DNA from: Gibbula magus
Taxonomy: Eukaryota; Mollusca; Gastropoda; Trochida; Trochidae
Direction: 5' to 3'
Length of the DNA stretch: 64,000 nt
NCBI GenBank assembly: GCA_936450465.1
Contig: OW388291.1
Span: 79,063,436 to 79,127,435, forward strand
The position numbers and the translations under genes are program-made. The notes beneath the pieces are model-generated. The model was not told where the DNA came from. It searched no databases and saw only the letters and a program-made list of their open reading frames with translations. Of this stretch, positions 22,870 to 37,500 are shown piece by piece (within the stretch, counting starts at the first letter, position 1; each line of letters starts with the position of its first letter).

Positions 22870-25020
22870 CCTTCGAGTAGCTAGATCACAATACTTTGCG
22901 CTTGAAAGTAACAGACTTTACCTATATTTAGACTGGAAAACACCTTTACTAATTAGTGCAATAGCTCAACATGTTCTCCGACATTTACTAATGATATGAG
23001 AAACCATTGGCTGATATGCAAACAGAAACTATAATCATTAAAACTCGCGTTTCTGTTCAGTTAAGATTTTGTCTTCAATACTATCAATTTCAATGTATTA
23101 ATGGGCCACTTCAACATGCATCTACTACAGTTATTACATTTTAAAAGTATATGCGTTATAAGAGGCAATGCGATATGATCCTCAACTATGTATGTTAAAA
23201 CTTTACATTATGAATTTTTATAATGAAACTGTAAATGACTTGACAAATAGCCCAATTCAATCAAAGGAAATCGATTCAGATTTACCAAAACGTTTTATAT
23301 TGGTAGCAATTGTCGTCCTAAACAAGAAAATAGTAGATGTTTTAATGGACAAACAAGCATACCGTTTAAGGTGCACATTGGGGCGTTTCAAGGAAATAAG
23401 CAAAGTCCAACTGTCAAATTTGACAAATTAGTGTAATTACTGTACAGTAACTAACTATTGAAATTAATTACCAGAACGTGATGTATATAGAGCTGGATAT
23501 ATCTCATGGTGACACGTGAGCATTGTCTGTGTTAGTTCGAATGTTGTCACGGATACGTTGACGCACGACACTTTATATCTATGAATCCTTTACGCAGGAG
23601 AGAAAATATTGAAACCGTTATTAGGTTCAATGTATTATAATTTATGTTGACAGTTTGCAGATGGCTGCGACACGGGCGAACAAAGACACCCAATATAACG
23701 CCGAGTGTTTCAGAAACACAAACACGTACCAGAGGAGGTATAAAATGTTTTTTAAAACACTAAAAATCGGAGCAGTTGGTAAATTCATAATATTGCGCTC
23801 TCGCTTTCTGACAAAAAATAGTTGATTCTATATTTGCAAGGGATTGACTGGAAACTTATTTGATAACTTTGTTGTAAACTGGCTATATATCACTCACATA
23901 ATTTTAAAATTTATTCCGCATGCCTTTACCACTGACATACATATAATTATATTTCGTGATATTTGACATTACACATTGTGAAGTGCCAAGATGATGCATA
24001 CTCCAGAACTGAATATCCTTCATTCATTGTCTTTACTTATTTGTTTAGGTCTTCGTTTTATATACAGTAAATATGACTGTATAAGAACAATGAATATCTT
24101 GATTCAAAGTCAAATGTGCTAACCACACCAATCATTGAAATGAAGTAAACTATTTTGAATGATAAAGCAAGAGAAATAGTTAGGTTACTTTAATGAAACT
24201 AATTACAGAGGTACCTTACAGCATCAACAATTACAAGCAATTGTCACAAGAGTGACATTATAAATAAACCCCTAATGTCATTTTCTCATTGTGACCTTGG
24301 AATGAAGGCCAAGATCACTCTTTCCGTGTTTAACTTATGTTCAAAATATTAAAATATTCATTAAAGAGTTCTGTAGATATTCCAATTCGTTCATAGGTAT
24401 AGGTATGGGCCGACCTTGCTGAATACTAAATCTCAAGGGTCAGCTTCGTGTTAAGTTCTCCGGTTTCCCGCTTAATGCATGACTGGAAATATTCATATAC
24501 TGTATAGATGTACATCTGCACAGCATTTGCAATGAAATAGATATTTACCAAATAGTATGGTAACCGACCACATATTTCATTGTTATACTGCATCAATTAG
24601 TTGAACAATTACTAAAGTAGACAAATCTTGCAGCTGTCACCAAGGTTCTATGGAAACTGCTGCATATGCACTTCCTCAGTGGTTAGAACTGGAACTGGAA
24701 GGTATTGTGTTCTGTACCTCAGGATAGCAAACATTCACTGAAGATGTATTGAATATATCTTGCATCAAAACCTGCTGTTCAAAAGGGTCGGATATGAAGG
24801 TGCCAATCACTTAAGAGATCCTTGCACTACTTGATGAATACTTGACACATCAAAAATCCCAATTATGCGTGATGGTTTGTAAGAACCTGAAGGTACCAGG
24901 TGTCTTCGTATTTGAATGACACTTGATACTCAACCTCTTGGTACTGACCAAGAAACATGTTGCAATATCAGTATTAGTAAGTGAACTTAAGTCTTGAACA
25001 AACATGATGGTTTGGTTCCT
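22870..25020. other. Intergenic stretch downstream of RBM34
   Basis: No convincing gene. An 87-codon open frame at 23168-23431 has no recognisable features. Confidence 0.5.
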
Positions 25021-25021
25021 T

Positions 25022-25260
25022 TTATTGTCTTAATGATACAGAGGTCACATCAAAACTGATTTTGTATCTGGAACTTGTGTTTATCTCAAATTTGATGTTT
25101 TTGTTGCTCCCATTTGTTGACAAGATTTTATCTTCACTATCATTTGTCTTTGTTACCTGATGTGATTCTTGTTCCTTGTTGACACAGGTTTCATGAAGGC
25201 AAGTCATTAACATTATTTCTTTATTAAATTTGATGTTCCCTGTTCTGTTGTTGACACTGG
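25022..25260 (-). repeat. Two diverged downstream copies of the RBM34 terminal codons
   Basis: The exon 11 end ([13 protein letters not shown]) recurs at about 25080-25140 as LSTNGSNKNIKFE, preceded by TNDSEDK where the exon has TKDSVDK. A shorter version lies at about 25228-25255. The copies sit in the 3' flank, so they are tandem duplications of the gene's tail, probably untranslated. Confidence 0.55.
25220..25225 (-). promoter_or_regulatory. RBM34: Candidate polyadenylation signal of RBM34
   Basis: AATAAA on the minus strand about 85 nt after the stop codon, at a normal distance for a short 3' UTR. Confidence 0.4.
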
Positions 25261-25307
25261 TTCCCTCCTATGGGAAGCAATCATAAGGAAGCCACATCAG
25301 ATAGAAT

Positions 25308-25523
25308 CTAATCAAACTTGATGTGCTTGTTGTTCCCGCTTGTTGACACTGGTTTAGGGGAGGAGAAAGCCTTATCGACACTGTCCTTTGTTCTTGACTT
25401 CTTGTGTTTGTCTTTCTTAAACGCTTTGGGTTTCCTCTTCTCTCCTGGCCTCATGTTTGTTGGTTTCAGACCCAGTTTCTTTGCCTTCTTCACTAGTCTT
25501 TGTCTGGCTGGGTGATTGTGGGA
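25308..25523 (-). CDS. RBM34: RBM34 coding exon 11 (basic C-terminal tail)
   Basis: Acceptor TTAATCAG. It encodes [20 protein letters not shown], then a Lys/Arg-rich tail ending GNNKHIKFD and a stop. Its charge and position fit the RBM34 C-terminus; primary conservation there is low, so the evidence is mainly phase, acceptor and composition. Two diverged copies of the last codons lie just downstream. Confidence 0.7.
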   Translation of the reverse strand, partial: SHNHPARQRLVKKAKKLGLKPTNMRPGEKRKPKAFKKDKHKKSRTKDSVDKAFSSPKPVSTSGNNKHIKFD

Positions 25524-28500
25524 CTGATTAAGGAATGACACTGACATTGAAACATGGATGAAAAATACAGAAATAAATAAATATATAGTTAAAACAAGAT
25601 GTGCTTGTTAAACACTTACGCTATTTCCATGTAATGCTTGAATGATGAAATACTGAAAATTGATGTGGTCATTAGTGCTTTTGTTTATTATAGAAACAAA
25701 CACGAAGTTGTTCAATCATCACTACTCAGGCCCTTCAAGTAACAGAAGAAAATGCATCATCTTTTAATAAGAACCATACACATTGGAAAGAAACACATCT
25801 ATAAGTTACACAAACAGTCTAAATGCGAAATAAACAGAGTTAACATTGACAGAGTCGACTATATCCCCCGCCAAATGGGAAAACTTTAAAATATACTGAA
25901 CAATCATCATGGAGTTTTATTCATCTATAAATCCTAAATCAATCATTAGTAATAAATTCATGCTACACAAGAATATATACTTCCCAAGATGTATTAATCT
26001 CTGTCTAACAGTTTTCAAGATCTGATCTGGAAGTGAAATTGTAAAAAGCATTTTGAGTTTTGCATCGAAATCCAAATGATGTTTGGTGAGAAAAAACAAA
26101 ACACATCTGCACATAATGATTGTTTCACATGCCATGTTTCATTGAGCTAGGTCTAACAATTGTTGAGTTCTGGTTCAGAAACTAAATGTTAAACTAAATT
26201 TTTCCTTGGATATGGGTAAGTAGTTGAATACCCCAAAAGGCACATCTACACATGATTACAGTTACAGATACCATGTTTCATTGAGCTTGGCCTTACAGCT
26301 TTTTAGTTTTTGGTTCGGAAACAAATTTTAATGTATGTTTCCAATGAAACACCCAAAAAAATAAAATTCCAAAGAAGTTGAAAACATCAACAGGTACATC
26401 TACACATGATGACTGTTCTACATACCATGTTTCATTGAGCTAGGTCCTACAGGTCTTACAAATTTTAAAGTATGTTTCCATGAACATTGCTAAAAATAAA
26501 TTCCGAAGAAGTTGAAAACATTAATAGGCACATCTACACATGATGAATGTTCCACATTCCAAGTTTCATTGAGCTAGACCTAACAGTTTTCAGCTCATCT
26601 GGCCTGAAAGGCCTGATGGGCTTATGGCATGGCATGGTGTCGGGCTTCCGTCCATCCGTCCATCCATCTGTAAACTTTTCACTTTTTCGTCTTCTTCTCC
26701 AGAACCACTTGGTCTAGGGAGCTGAAATTTTGTGTACAGACTCCTTGGCCAATGGGGATTCTAAATTGTAGATTTGGTGACCCCGTGATCTCAAATAGGG
26801 TCACAGGGGTCACAACCTTAAAAACCTATTTTCTTCTTCTTCTCCAGTACCAAAGTTCTAGAGAGCTAAAATGTTGTGTGCAGACCTATTGGCAAATGGG
26901 GATTCTAAATTGTAGATTTGGTGACCTTGTGATCCCAAATAGTGGCATAGCCTCACAACCTTAATTAACTATTTTCATCTTTTTCTCAAGTATTTCAAAG
27001 TTGTTATATCTGTGATTAATTCTCCTGGAAAATTTACATTTTACAATTTATTTTAGTTTATTGTTTAAAGCCTGATGAGCTACTGAACCAATGGCTTTAT
27101 TTCTAAGTTCTGGCCTGGAAGCGAAACCTGGAGGGACTGACGAATGGAGGTCAATATGTTACAAAAATTTGATGCATTTCCTCCATAACTTGGAGGCAGA
27201 CTCTTTACGTAATTTATAATTTATGTCATTTTCCAAGTATGCTTAAAAGGAAAAGGAAATGAAATGAAAATCACTCTCAAGACAGTGAATTCATAATTCT
27301 CTGATCTGTTTTCATATAAAAGAACTGATTTCTGAACCTGAAGCAAAAAGAAATATGAAGAAGAGACGTCAAGGGGCATTTGGAATAAAAACACATATAT
27401 ACATGACACATGAAACCTAAATGTACATGTACTTCTGATTAGTCTTCCATTTACAGAAATAAAAGTGGGACACCATTTCCTCCAGGCCACCATCTAAAGA
27501 CACTTCATATCTATTTACTAATTATTAACCTATTTCCAGTGACTTACTGTCAATTCAAAAATTCTGAATTACGGCAATCACGACTTGCTGACAAAGGGAA
27601 CAAGTGTAGAAGCGAGAACAGCTCACATACTCCCACTTCCAAATATAGTTTGACATACGTAATTGAAAGTAGGAAAGGCACTTCTATGGGAATCACTAAC
27701 CAGTGTGTAAAGTTGAATGAATATGGATTGTTCAAGGGATAAACAGTAAAAGATAACACAAATAATGAAGGCTGTGCAATATTATTGCAATACCAATATA
27801 TTGCAATACAGAGTTGTGCAATACATGTATTGCAATACGATTTTCAAATCGCAATACATTGCACCATCAAATATTAAGTCAAATTTATTCATTATCTTGT
27901 AAAATACACATTTACTGACTTATCTTGTATTAAGAAAATTATTTTGAAGTGCTAGAATGTGTGTTGGACTGTATTACAAATGATCTTTTTAAAGATCTGA
28001 AAGTCATTTTATCAAACGTGTCATGTTTAAACTGCAAAAAGGAGTATAAAAGTTGAATGTAGAGTTCATTAAGCATGTTGCAATATCATTGACACTAGTT
28101 AGAATGGTTTCTAGAGAGATATATCATTGTCAGAGGATCTTGCATTATATTGTGGTACGTATTGCAATACATTACAGTTCAGCAATACATATCGTAATAC
28201 AAAAATTGAGGCAATATACAGCCCTACAAATAATAAAGACCTTGTATCAAAACAGGTTTTAATTGCAATAGCCAAAAATAGAGCCATGGGCTTTGTAGCT
28301 CATCAATATTTCATTGATATATTATCTAAGGTTGACTATCTAAGTTATCTCAAGTAATACATTGTTAACAAGCAAAAAATAGGTTTTTTTAGATCATGAC
28401 CCCTGTGACCCAACTTAAGAGTCACAGGGTCACCAATCCTACAATTACAATTTCACCTTTCTAGAGCTTTACATACTTGAGATAAAGATGAAAGTAGGTT

Positions 28501-31500
28501 TTTGGGTCATGACCCGTGACCTAGATTGGGGTCACAGGGTCATAAAATCTACAATTTTGAATCCCCATTGGCCAAGGAGTCTGCACACAACTTTTCAGCT
28601 CTCTAAACCTTTTGGAACTGGAGAAGAAGATGAATCGAAAATTTTACAGACGGACGGATGAACGGACGCGGGACACCATGTCATGGCATAAGCCCATCGG
28701 GCTTTCAGGCCAGATGAACTAAAAAGTGACGTTTCCATGGAGACAACAAAAAGTTTAAATCCCAGAAAACTGAAAATTTTCTGTGCGCGATGGGAAGAAC
28801 ATGGTTCTTGAGGAAATTGACGGAGGGACAGACGGATGGAATGACCACTGTGATTATGGAGCTCTATTTTATAATAAATACTAAATCACTCATATTTTTC
28901 TGAGCTATATAAATCATAAGGAAGTTATTAATGCTACACAAGAATATTGTTCTACTTCCCAAGCCGTAAATTGCATTTATATGGAAACAGCTAAAAAGAA
29001 ATCCAAAGAAGTTGCAAATCCTAAATGGTACATCTGAAAAGGGGAATTTGAATTTAGCTCCAGAACCAAAATAGAAAATGTCTCAAACAAAACAAAGTGA
29101 CCAGTTTTGACCAATGAGTAGCCGACATTGCTGTGTATGTCGACAAAATAGCAGGTAAAAGGTGAAGTTTATGCAAGTGTATTTTCATAGGATGAACTTG
29201 AAATATGGAGGCACACATTTTCAATAAAACCTTTAACGACTTTCCTGAAACAGAAAAAAAAAAAATAAGCTGAAATTTTCAGATGAAATTTTGTTTTACA
29301 TGGAGACTTGTTCTTTTGATCTGCATAGAAAGCTAAAAGTTTCCAAATAATGCCTTTTCACATTGAGACTTAAATTTGTTCATTTGGTCTTGATCCCCCT
29401 CAAATACAGGTGTGGCAGGGCTGGTCAACCCTAAACGAATATGTTTAAATAAAAGCCCATGCCCATGTCCATCTGATATTTGCAGGCCTGATGAACTGAA
29501 AAGGGAAAATACCACTATGTGGTAACAAATCGCAAACATTTTCCATCAAAATATTTTTTTCTAAAGAGGTGTGTGGTTGTGTCAATCCCGTCACTGCTCT
29601 GGAAGTAGAGAATGAACTAGAATGATATCTTCCTTACACGTGGGTTCAAAAGGAAACACCAGTGTTTGCTTGCTCAAATATGTATATGACTGTGCTGTAT
29701 ACATAGAAATTAGACACTGACAAGGATATTTTTGGTGTTTTCATCTTCTGTGAGTCTCCGCACTTGTCAACTCGTATCTCTCTCTGTTTCAGCCGTGAAC
29801 AGTGCAGTTTCATTGCTAGATCAATTGAAGATCTTTCCTGAAATAACAATCATTACATTTCACACATGTACATACAAAAGTTGTAGCTTTGCAACAATGG
29901 ACGACATTTTTATACAAGACACTGTCAAAAATATTCTTCAGATTATTGATATTGTACAGTCTATATCTCCTCATGTTTTAATGTCAGCAGCATGGTGTGG
30001 AATTCAGTGTGTTACAAGTGCCCTCACCATCATCAGTATTAGTCAATTCACATTCAAGTATTGTATGTGGATACTCGATTCCATTCCAAGACAGAAAAGG
30101 TCAGGCCAGAAGAAAAAAAGGTAAATGTGTAAAATAATGCATCCAAAAACAGCAAGTCTGACAAGTGAGAACAGCCCTAAAGAAGTACTATAGTGAAAGC
30201 AGGTTGTCTATTAGAGATTTAACGAGTCATCGAGTATATTGTTGAAGTCACATTATATCAAACATTATAAATCTTAACGAAAAATACTTACTGAAAAGTA
30301 TCAATTCAATGCTAGGTCATTCAGTCTAGTGACATCATAATTTAACAAGAGTCTTTAGAAGATGACATATCCCAACGGTCGCAGGTAATTTGTAAAACAC
30401 ATCTTTGACAGATAATTGTATACCTACTACTTCATTTAGTGGGTCATACAAATGAAGAGTTTTGGAGCTGTCTTCCGGAAACAAACCTATCTCTGAACAA
30501 AGTCAAAATTTAACACGTTTCTATAGAAACAAAAAAATAATAATTTTCCAAAATCTGAAAATATCAAGTCACCACTTCAGTTTACAAGCAACTCTTGTTT
30601 ATATATTTGATTTGTTGATTTTGTACTTGGGCCATAGACCTTTCTACTGTAACAAGCAAAAAAGTGAGTGTGGCTCACTAATACCCCCGACTGTTAAAGT
30701 TTGACATTTCTATTTTACTTATAGAGATAGGTGTCTGCACACCTAAGGATTGATAAGCTATGAAATGTAATTGCTAAGATTAAACTGTTTGTGAAAAGGG
30801 TAGGACAAGTCTCTTCATGTAAAAAAAGTGGTTTAAGTAAAAGTAGGAATAATAGTAACTTGAAAAGGTAGGGGTAACATAACACACTACTGCCATTACC
30901 ACTGACTTCAACTTTATTTTGGAAATTAATTCATCATAATGATTCATTCGAGTGACTTGAAACAACAGGTACATGGAAGCACACCCCTGAGGGATATACA
31001 GCAGTTTGAATAGAAAGAAAATTTAACATTTTCCAAAATATAACCAGTGGAAATATAAACTAGAAAGTGTTTTTACCCGTAAAAACAGATGTCTCCCCCT
31101 TCCTCAAATTGTATTATGAGAGGTTTATTACTAAAGACAAACAATTAAGACAGTTTAACATATATGGTGATTATTGGTCAAATAGTTTTAGAGATCTGCT
31201 CCAACTACCCTTGAGAAAGACTAAGTTCAAATTGTTGCATGGAAATAAAAAAAATAAAATTTTAAAATTATCTCTAACCCCCAAAAGGCACATCTGCATG
31301 GTATGGAGAGGCAGCATACCAAGTTTGGTGATGCTTGGTCACATAGTTTTAGAGATCTGCTCCAGAAACGAAATGGGAACGCCAAAGCCGACGCCAACGC
31401 CAACGCCGATGGGAACTCAGCTAAAACCAATATGTCTCCCGACCCTTCGGGGGGAGACATAACAAGAACACAGAAGTAGCTTTTGATGAAAGTTACATGA

Positions 31501-34500
31501 AAAAGAAAATGATAAAGTCAACAAATCACAACACAGAAGTAGCTTCATTCATTCTAACTCTGAATATGACGAAGTAAAAAAAAAATCACCAAAAATTAAA
31601 AAAATCACCAAAAATTAAAAAATTCACCAAATCGTGTTACATTTTGCACTGCACCTCTCCTAGTAGTGAAGAAGACATGTGCTAAATTTGAAAAGGATGA
31701 GATGAATAGTTTTTCTTTAATCGATCGGACAAAAATTGTCTTCGGAAGGACGGAAGGACGGAAGGACGGACGGACGGACGGACGGAATCGTTGGTATTAC
31801 TATATACCCGACCTTTTTAGGTCAGGGGTATAATAATAAAAGATTGATTGATTGATTGATTGATTGATTGACTTCATTTAGTGGGTAATACACATGCAAA
31901 GTTTCAGAAAAAGAAAATGATAAAGTCAACAAATCACAACACAGAAGTAGCTTCATTCATTCTAACTCTGAATATGACGAAGTAAAAAAAAAATCACCAA
32001 AAATTAAAAAATTCACAAAATCGTGTTACATTTTGCACTGCACCTCTCCTAGTAGTGAAGAAGACATGTGCTAAATTTGAAAAGGATGAGATGAATAGTT
32101 TTTCTTTAATCGATCGGACAAAAATTGTCTTCGGAAGGACGGAAGGACGGACGGACGGAATCGTTGGTATTACTATATACCCGACCTTTTTAGGTCAGGG
32201 GTATAATAATAAAAGATTGATTGATTGATTGATTGATTGACTTCATTTAGTGGGTAACACACATGCAAAGTTTCAGGAAGATATGATACTGAGTTTTGGA
32301 GCTGTTTAATAGGTCATATAACTGCTGTGCATATGTAATAGGAGATGTAAATTCAGATTCTGCACATGTATAATGTTGTTGCTAGATTTTCATCAAAAAC
32401 AAGCAATTACTTAATCATATATTTGCAGACAGGGTATGAATATGCAAGTCAAGTGAAACAAACAGACAGAGTCGGCGATATCCCCCGCCATGTAGGAATT
32501 TTGAATACTGTAAATCAGGAAATTAATGCGAGCATAATATTAATGCGAAAAATGCGACCCTTTTCCAATCGCATTAATATTATGCTCGCATTATATTATC
32601 AACAAAAAAAACAAGACATTTGTCACTCAGCACTACACAGTTTATTGAAAAATAATGACAACAAAACATCGTAACAATCATACACACAATATGGCGGTCC
32701 AATATGGCAGACAAGTGAATTTACGTGTCAGGAGACAATACACTGCTAAGTGTCACTGGTCAAAGGCGGTCAAAGCATAATCCCTACTCAGATAAAGAGT
32801 ACTCACTAATTAGTCCAGATGTTAGATTGCACAATCCAACCCAGCCTGACGCCACCCACGCAACACAGTGTCTTTGTTCTTCCCCACTGTATCAAAGGCC
32901 GACACGATCCATCGCGCATGAATGGGCTTCATCAGACTGATTCGAAGATCAACAGGTTTCTGATTGTTCATATGGTCAACTGGCCACTCGTAGGAAACTT
33001 TATACAAAACTTTGAGTTTAATTTGAGTTTATCCACTTTGTATTAAAAACACATTTAAATACCCACAAAGTGAACCGACATAAGCCTTTAATAATGAGAG
33101 TTGTGTTTAGGAAAACACGATCATCTCTTCAGCCACGTATTTGTTTTGACAAACGAGAGCACCTACGTATCACTAATTAACATTTTATTGGCAATCTAAT
33201 TAATCGGATTACTCGAGGAAAGACATTCCCTTCTCTCTTTCATGTTTTATTTTACAAATGAGGGTATTGTGCGATTGAAAAAATGAGGTGAGTAATGGAC
33301 TGTCGCATTTATTTCATGCGCATAATATGTCAAGGAACTGGTGGTCGCATTATTTTGGTGACGCATTAATTTCCTGGTTTACAGTATATTTATGCATTTT
33401 GAATATATAATGCATTTACTTTCTATATAGCAAAAGGCACATCTAGACATCGTGGTTGATACCTGTACAAAGTTTCAGCAAAATATATTGAATAGTTTTG
33501 AAGTTTGAGGCCGGAATATAGTTTTCCCTCTTCTTGGTTCTAAGTCCAAACTGTTTGCATTCGTAAAAAAAAAAAAAAGTATTCTCAAGTTTCTATATAG
33601 CAAAAGGCACATCTAGACTTCTTGGTTGATACCTGTACAAAGTTTCAGCAAAATATATTGAATAGTTTTGAAGTTTGAGGCCGGAATATAGTTTTCCCTC
33701 TTCTTGGTTCTAAGTTCAGACTGTTTGCATTCGTTAAAAAAAAATTAAAAATTATCAAATTTCTATTCAGCAAAAGGCACATCTAGACTACTTGGTTGAT
33801 ACCTGTACAAAGTTTCAGCAAAATATATTGAATAGTTTTGAAGTTTGAGGCCGGAATATAGTTTTCCCTCTTCGTGGTTCTAAGTCCAAACTGTTTGCAT
33901 TCGTAAAAAAAAAAAAAAAATATTCTCAAGTTTCTATATAGCAAAAGGCACATCTAGACTTCTTGGTTGATACCTGTACAAAGTTTCAGCAAAATATATT
34001 GAATAGTTTTGAAGTTTGTGACCGGAATATAGTTTTCCCTCTTCTTGGTTCTAAGTTCAGACTGTTTGCATTCGTTAAAATTTTTTTTAAAATTATCAAA
34101 TTTCTATTTAGCAAAAGGCACATCTAGACTACTTGGTTGATACCTGTACAAAGTTTCAGCAAAATATATTGAATAGTTTTGAAGTTTGAGGCCGGAATAT
34201 AGTTTTCCCTCTTCTTGGTTCTAAGTCCAAACTGTTTGCATTCGTAAAAAAAAAAAAAAATATTCTCAAGTTTCTATATAGCAAAAGGCACATCTAGACT
34301 TCTTGGTTGATACCTGTACAAAGTTTCAGCAAAATATATTGAATAGTTTTGAAGTTTGTGACCGGAATATAGTTTTCCCTCTTCTTGGTTCTAAGTCCAG
34401 ACTGTTTGCATTCGTAAAAAAAACAAACAAATTCTCAAATTTCTATATAGCAAAAGGCACATCTAGACTACTTGGTTGATACCTGTATAAAGTTTCAGCA

Positions 34501-37500
34501 AAATATATTGAATAGTTTTGAAGTTTGAGGCCGGAATATAGTTTTCCCTCTTCTTGGTTCTAAGTCCAGACTGTTTGCATTCGTAAAAAAAAAAAGAATA
34601 TTCTCAAATTTCTATATAGCAAAAGGCACATCTAGACTACTTGGTTGATACCTGTACAAAGTTTCAGCAAAATATATTGAAGAGTTTTGAAGTTTGAGGC
34701 CGAAATGGAAAAGCCCGGACGCACAGACGGAGAGACGGACAGACGGACGAAGCTCATTTCTATATTGCCCGCCAACTTCGTTGTGGCGGGGGATAATTAT
34801 TTGAAACTTAAATCAGCACATGGGGTATTTTGGCAAGTATGAAAGCCAATTATTATACCTCAATTAAATTTGTAAGAATTCCATTGGTCAGTACACACCA
34901 CGTGATCGAAAATTATATTTGTACACTGACCCCCGAGTGACCCAAGTGATGAGGTCAGTTTTGTGACAGAAATTTCTGTCACTGACCTGAGATATTGACT
35001 TGTCACATGATTTGTGTCACGTGGCTGTTTGTTTTTATCCAAGATGGCGTCATCTGTTCGCTGATTTTGTAATGAGATAATATTTTCGAATTACCAGTAT
35101 GGCTGTGTGTGTAGTGCAACAGCTAAAATGTTGAATACAAAAGTCTGAAGAAAAGATAATTTTGGTATAATAAAACACTTAATTACTCATGGTGAGGTCA
35201 TTATGTGAAATACAAGGACTCTCGGACCTCACTCCCTCGGCAGTCTGACCTGACAGAGACCTGCGGTCTCGGTCAGGTCAGACTGCCTTGAGAGTCAGGT
35301 CTTGAGTCCTTGTATTTCACATAATGACCTCACATTTACAACTTCTTTATTGCAGTGAGATGCTTGATAACAGTGTTGCATCTCATTGCAATAAATTTAA
35401 ATCCATACAACTTGTATTTCTTCTTTCTTTATAGGTAAGATTTCAAAATTACGTTTGAGTCATTGGCACTCAGCAGGTGCTGTAAATGGTGATTATTAAC
35501 ATTGGTTAAGCAATTGACTTATAACAATGGAAATATACAGGTTAGTTGGTAATTCACATATATATGACACCACATCTATCTAGAGCATCCAAGAATTTTA
35601 TTTTACCTCAAACAGGACATATCCAAAGCCCTTCCCAAGTCCAGTTTTACGATCTCGGACAATCCTAACATTCTCCACAACTCCGCACGGCTCGAAGTGA
35701 TTCCAAATATCATTCTCCTCTATATCTGCAATTACACAGGTAACATCAACAATGACAGGTACAACAGTTCTGAAATGAACAGATGAGCTTCATGTGGTTT
35801 CTATGAAGAAGTGGAAAGGAGGTTTCAGGGATCAAAAATCAAGATAAAGGAGAGATAGACAAACAACCAGTATTTCAAAATTTCACATTTAGAAATAATT
35901 GTCCTAATTATAATACCGTATTCTCTTGGGTATAAGACAAACAAACATCTTGAAAACATAAGGATGGGCTTTTAGACGGGAGAGACCCCAACTCAGACAA
36001 AAATTCATAGCGGAGACTGTCAGACAGTCAGAATAGGTAGGTTTGTAGGTTTTTCACACTTGACTTAAAATAATATTATAGATTTATGTAATGTATGATC
36101 ATGGAACATCTGGAAAAATTGGGGGTGGACAATAACCTGAGAATCAGAACCCGAACCAGTACAACTCTACGAGAAGTTGGGGTGGTCTAAGGCTCATATA
36201 CCCGATAGAATAAGTGTGTAAAGTCCAGCACTCACCATAAGGAAGATTTCCCACAAATACAGAGTTTGCTTTGTTGTGCTGCAAACAAATAAATGCAATG
36301 GTAGCATTAAAAAGAGGGACATGAAAGATGAAAACTAAATTCAATATATTTTTACCAAATCATACTGACAATCTGACAAAAGATGTTAAAGATGGAGTTT
36401 TTGTGTCCTTACACTCCGCATTAGAAGGATAGAACAACAATTTAACTGGCATTGCATGGTGGCCGGCAGGTGACAAGGGCACAGTCTGTAAAATATATTG
36501 AGGACAAGACTTCTTTTATTATCAAGATGTATTAACGGCTCTTTCAATCATATCTCAAAAAGAAACTTCACAAACCCAAAAAAATTATTTACCTTCTTTT
36601 CATTGCAAGCAAGGTCGACCCTCAGATGAAACCCGTTCATATCGTGTCCGTTTCTTAGAGGAAAAAACATGGAATTGATATTTGAATTGATAGGCTCATT
36701 AAGCTTCATATGATTTGAGTGTGAAGATAAAAAGTTGACTATTTCTTTTTAGGGCCGGGCCATTGTAGCCCCTGATCACACAACACTCAGTGGCAGGCAA
36801 AGGGTTAAAATTACAGCCATTTTTATATTGTGCAATGAAGACAAATTGACAAGCAAAATTTTTATATCACAACATTAGAGGTCTCCTTGGCACAAAGACA
36901 GCAAGAATTTACTTAACAGCATTGACGTTATACACAGCGCAACGTTGACAACAATGACAACATTGACATTATTGTCACTTACAATTTGAGGGACTGCACC
37001 GCACATTTGGAGTCTTCAAAACAGATGAAGGAGACTATATTACTTCTGTCGGGATGGAAATCTTTTCTGGAAACAAAATTTTAAACAATAGGAACAATCC
37101 ATGCAGGTAAGAAGCAGGAGATGACAATATGAGGAGAAAACTCATTGTAATGCACAGAACACAAGATGTTAATGGCTATTTTCATGAGTTATATCATAAA
37201 TACCACAGATTTAAATTTCACATTTTTCCTCATGCAAATTTTATGTGTAAAAAATTATGAACAACTAAATTCAATGAGGTGAGGTGAGGTGAGTTGGAGT
37301 TTAATGCAGCTTTCAAGAGTATTTCACTTATATCATGGCTGCTAGTATTATGGCATGGAGAAAGCCCGAAACACCACGTGGCTATGCTTTTGTCGTGAAA
37401 CCTGCGAGCATCGGCTGGAACTAGCGAACCATGGGTGGTACTACGCTGAAATTCAGTGTAGCATTGCACCCAAACCTTACTGCATGTAGAACAGTTCTCC

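Noticed and set aside
27221..27493. Possible RBM34 exon ([17 protein letters not shown])
   Set aside because: It has an acceptor-like site but no match to the RRM2 end; the exon at 29718-29837 fits the family and the phase.
35193..35332. microRNA precursor
   Set aside because: Arms are far longer and more perfect than a typical pre-miRNA; a fold-back transposon is simpler.
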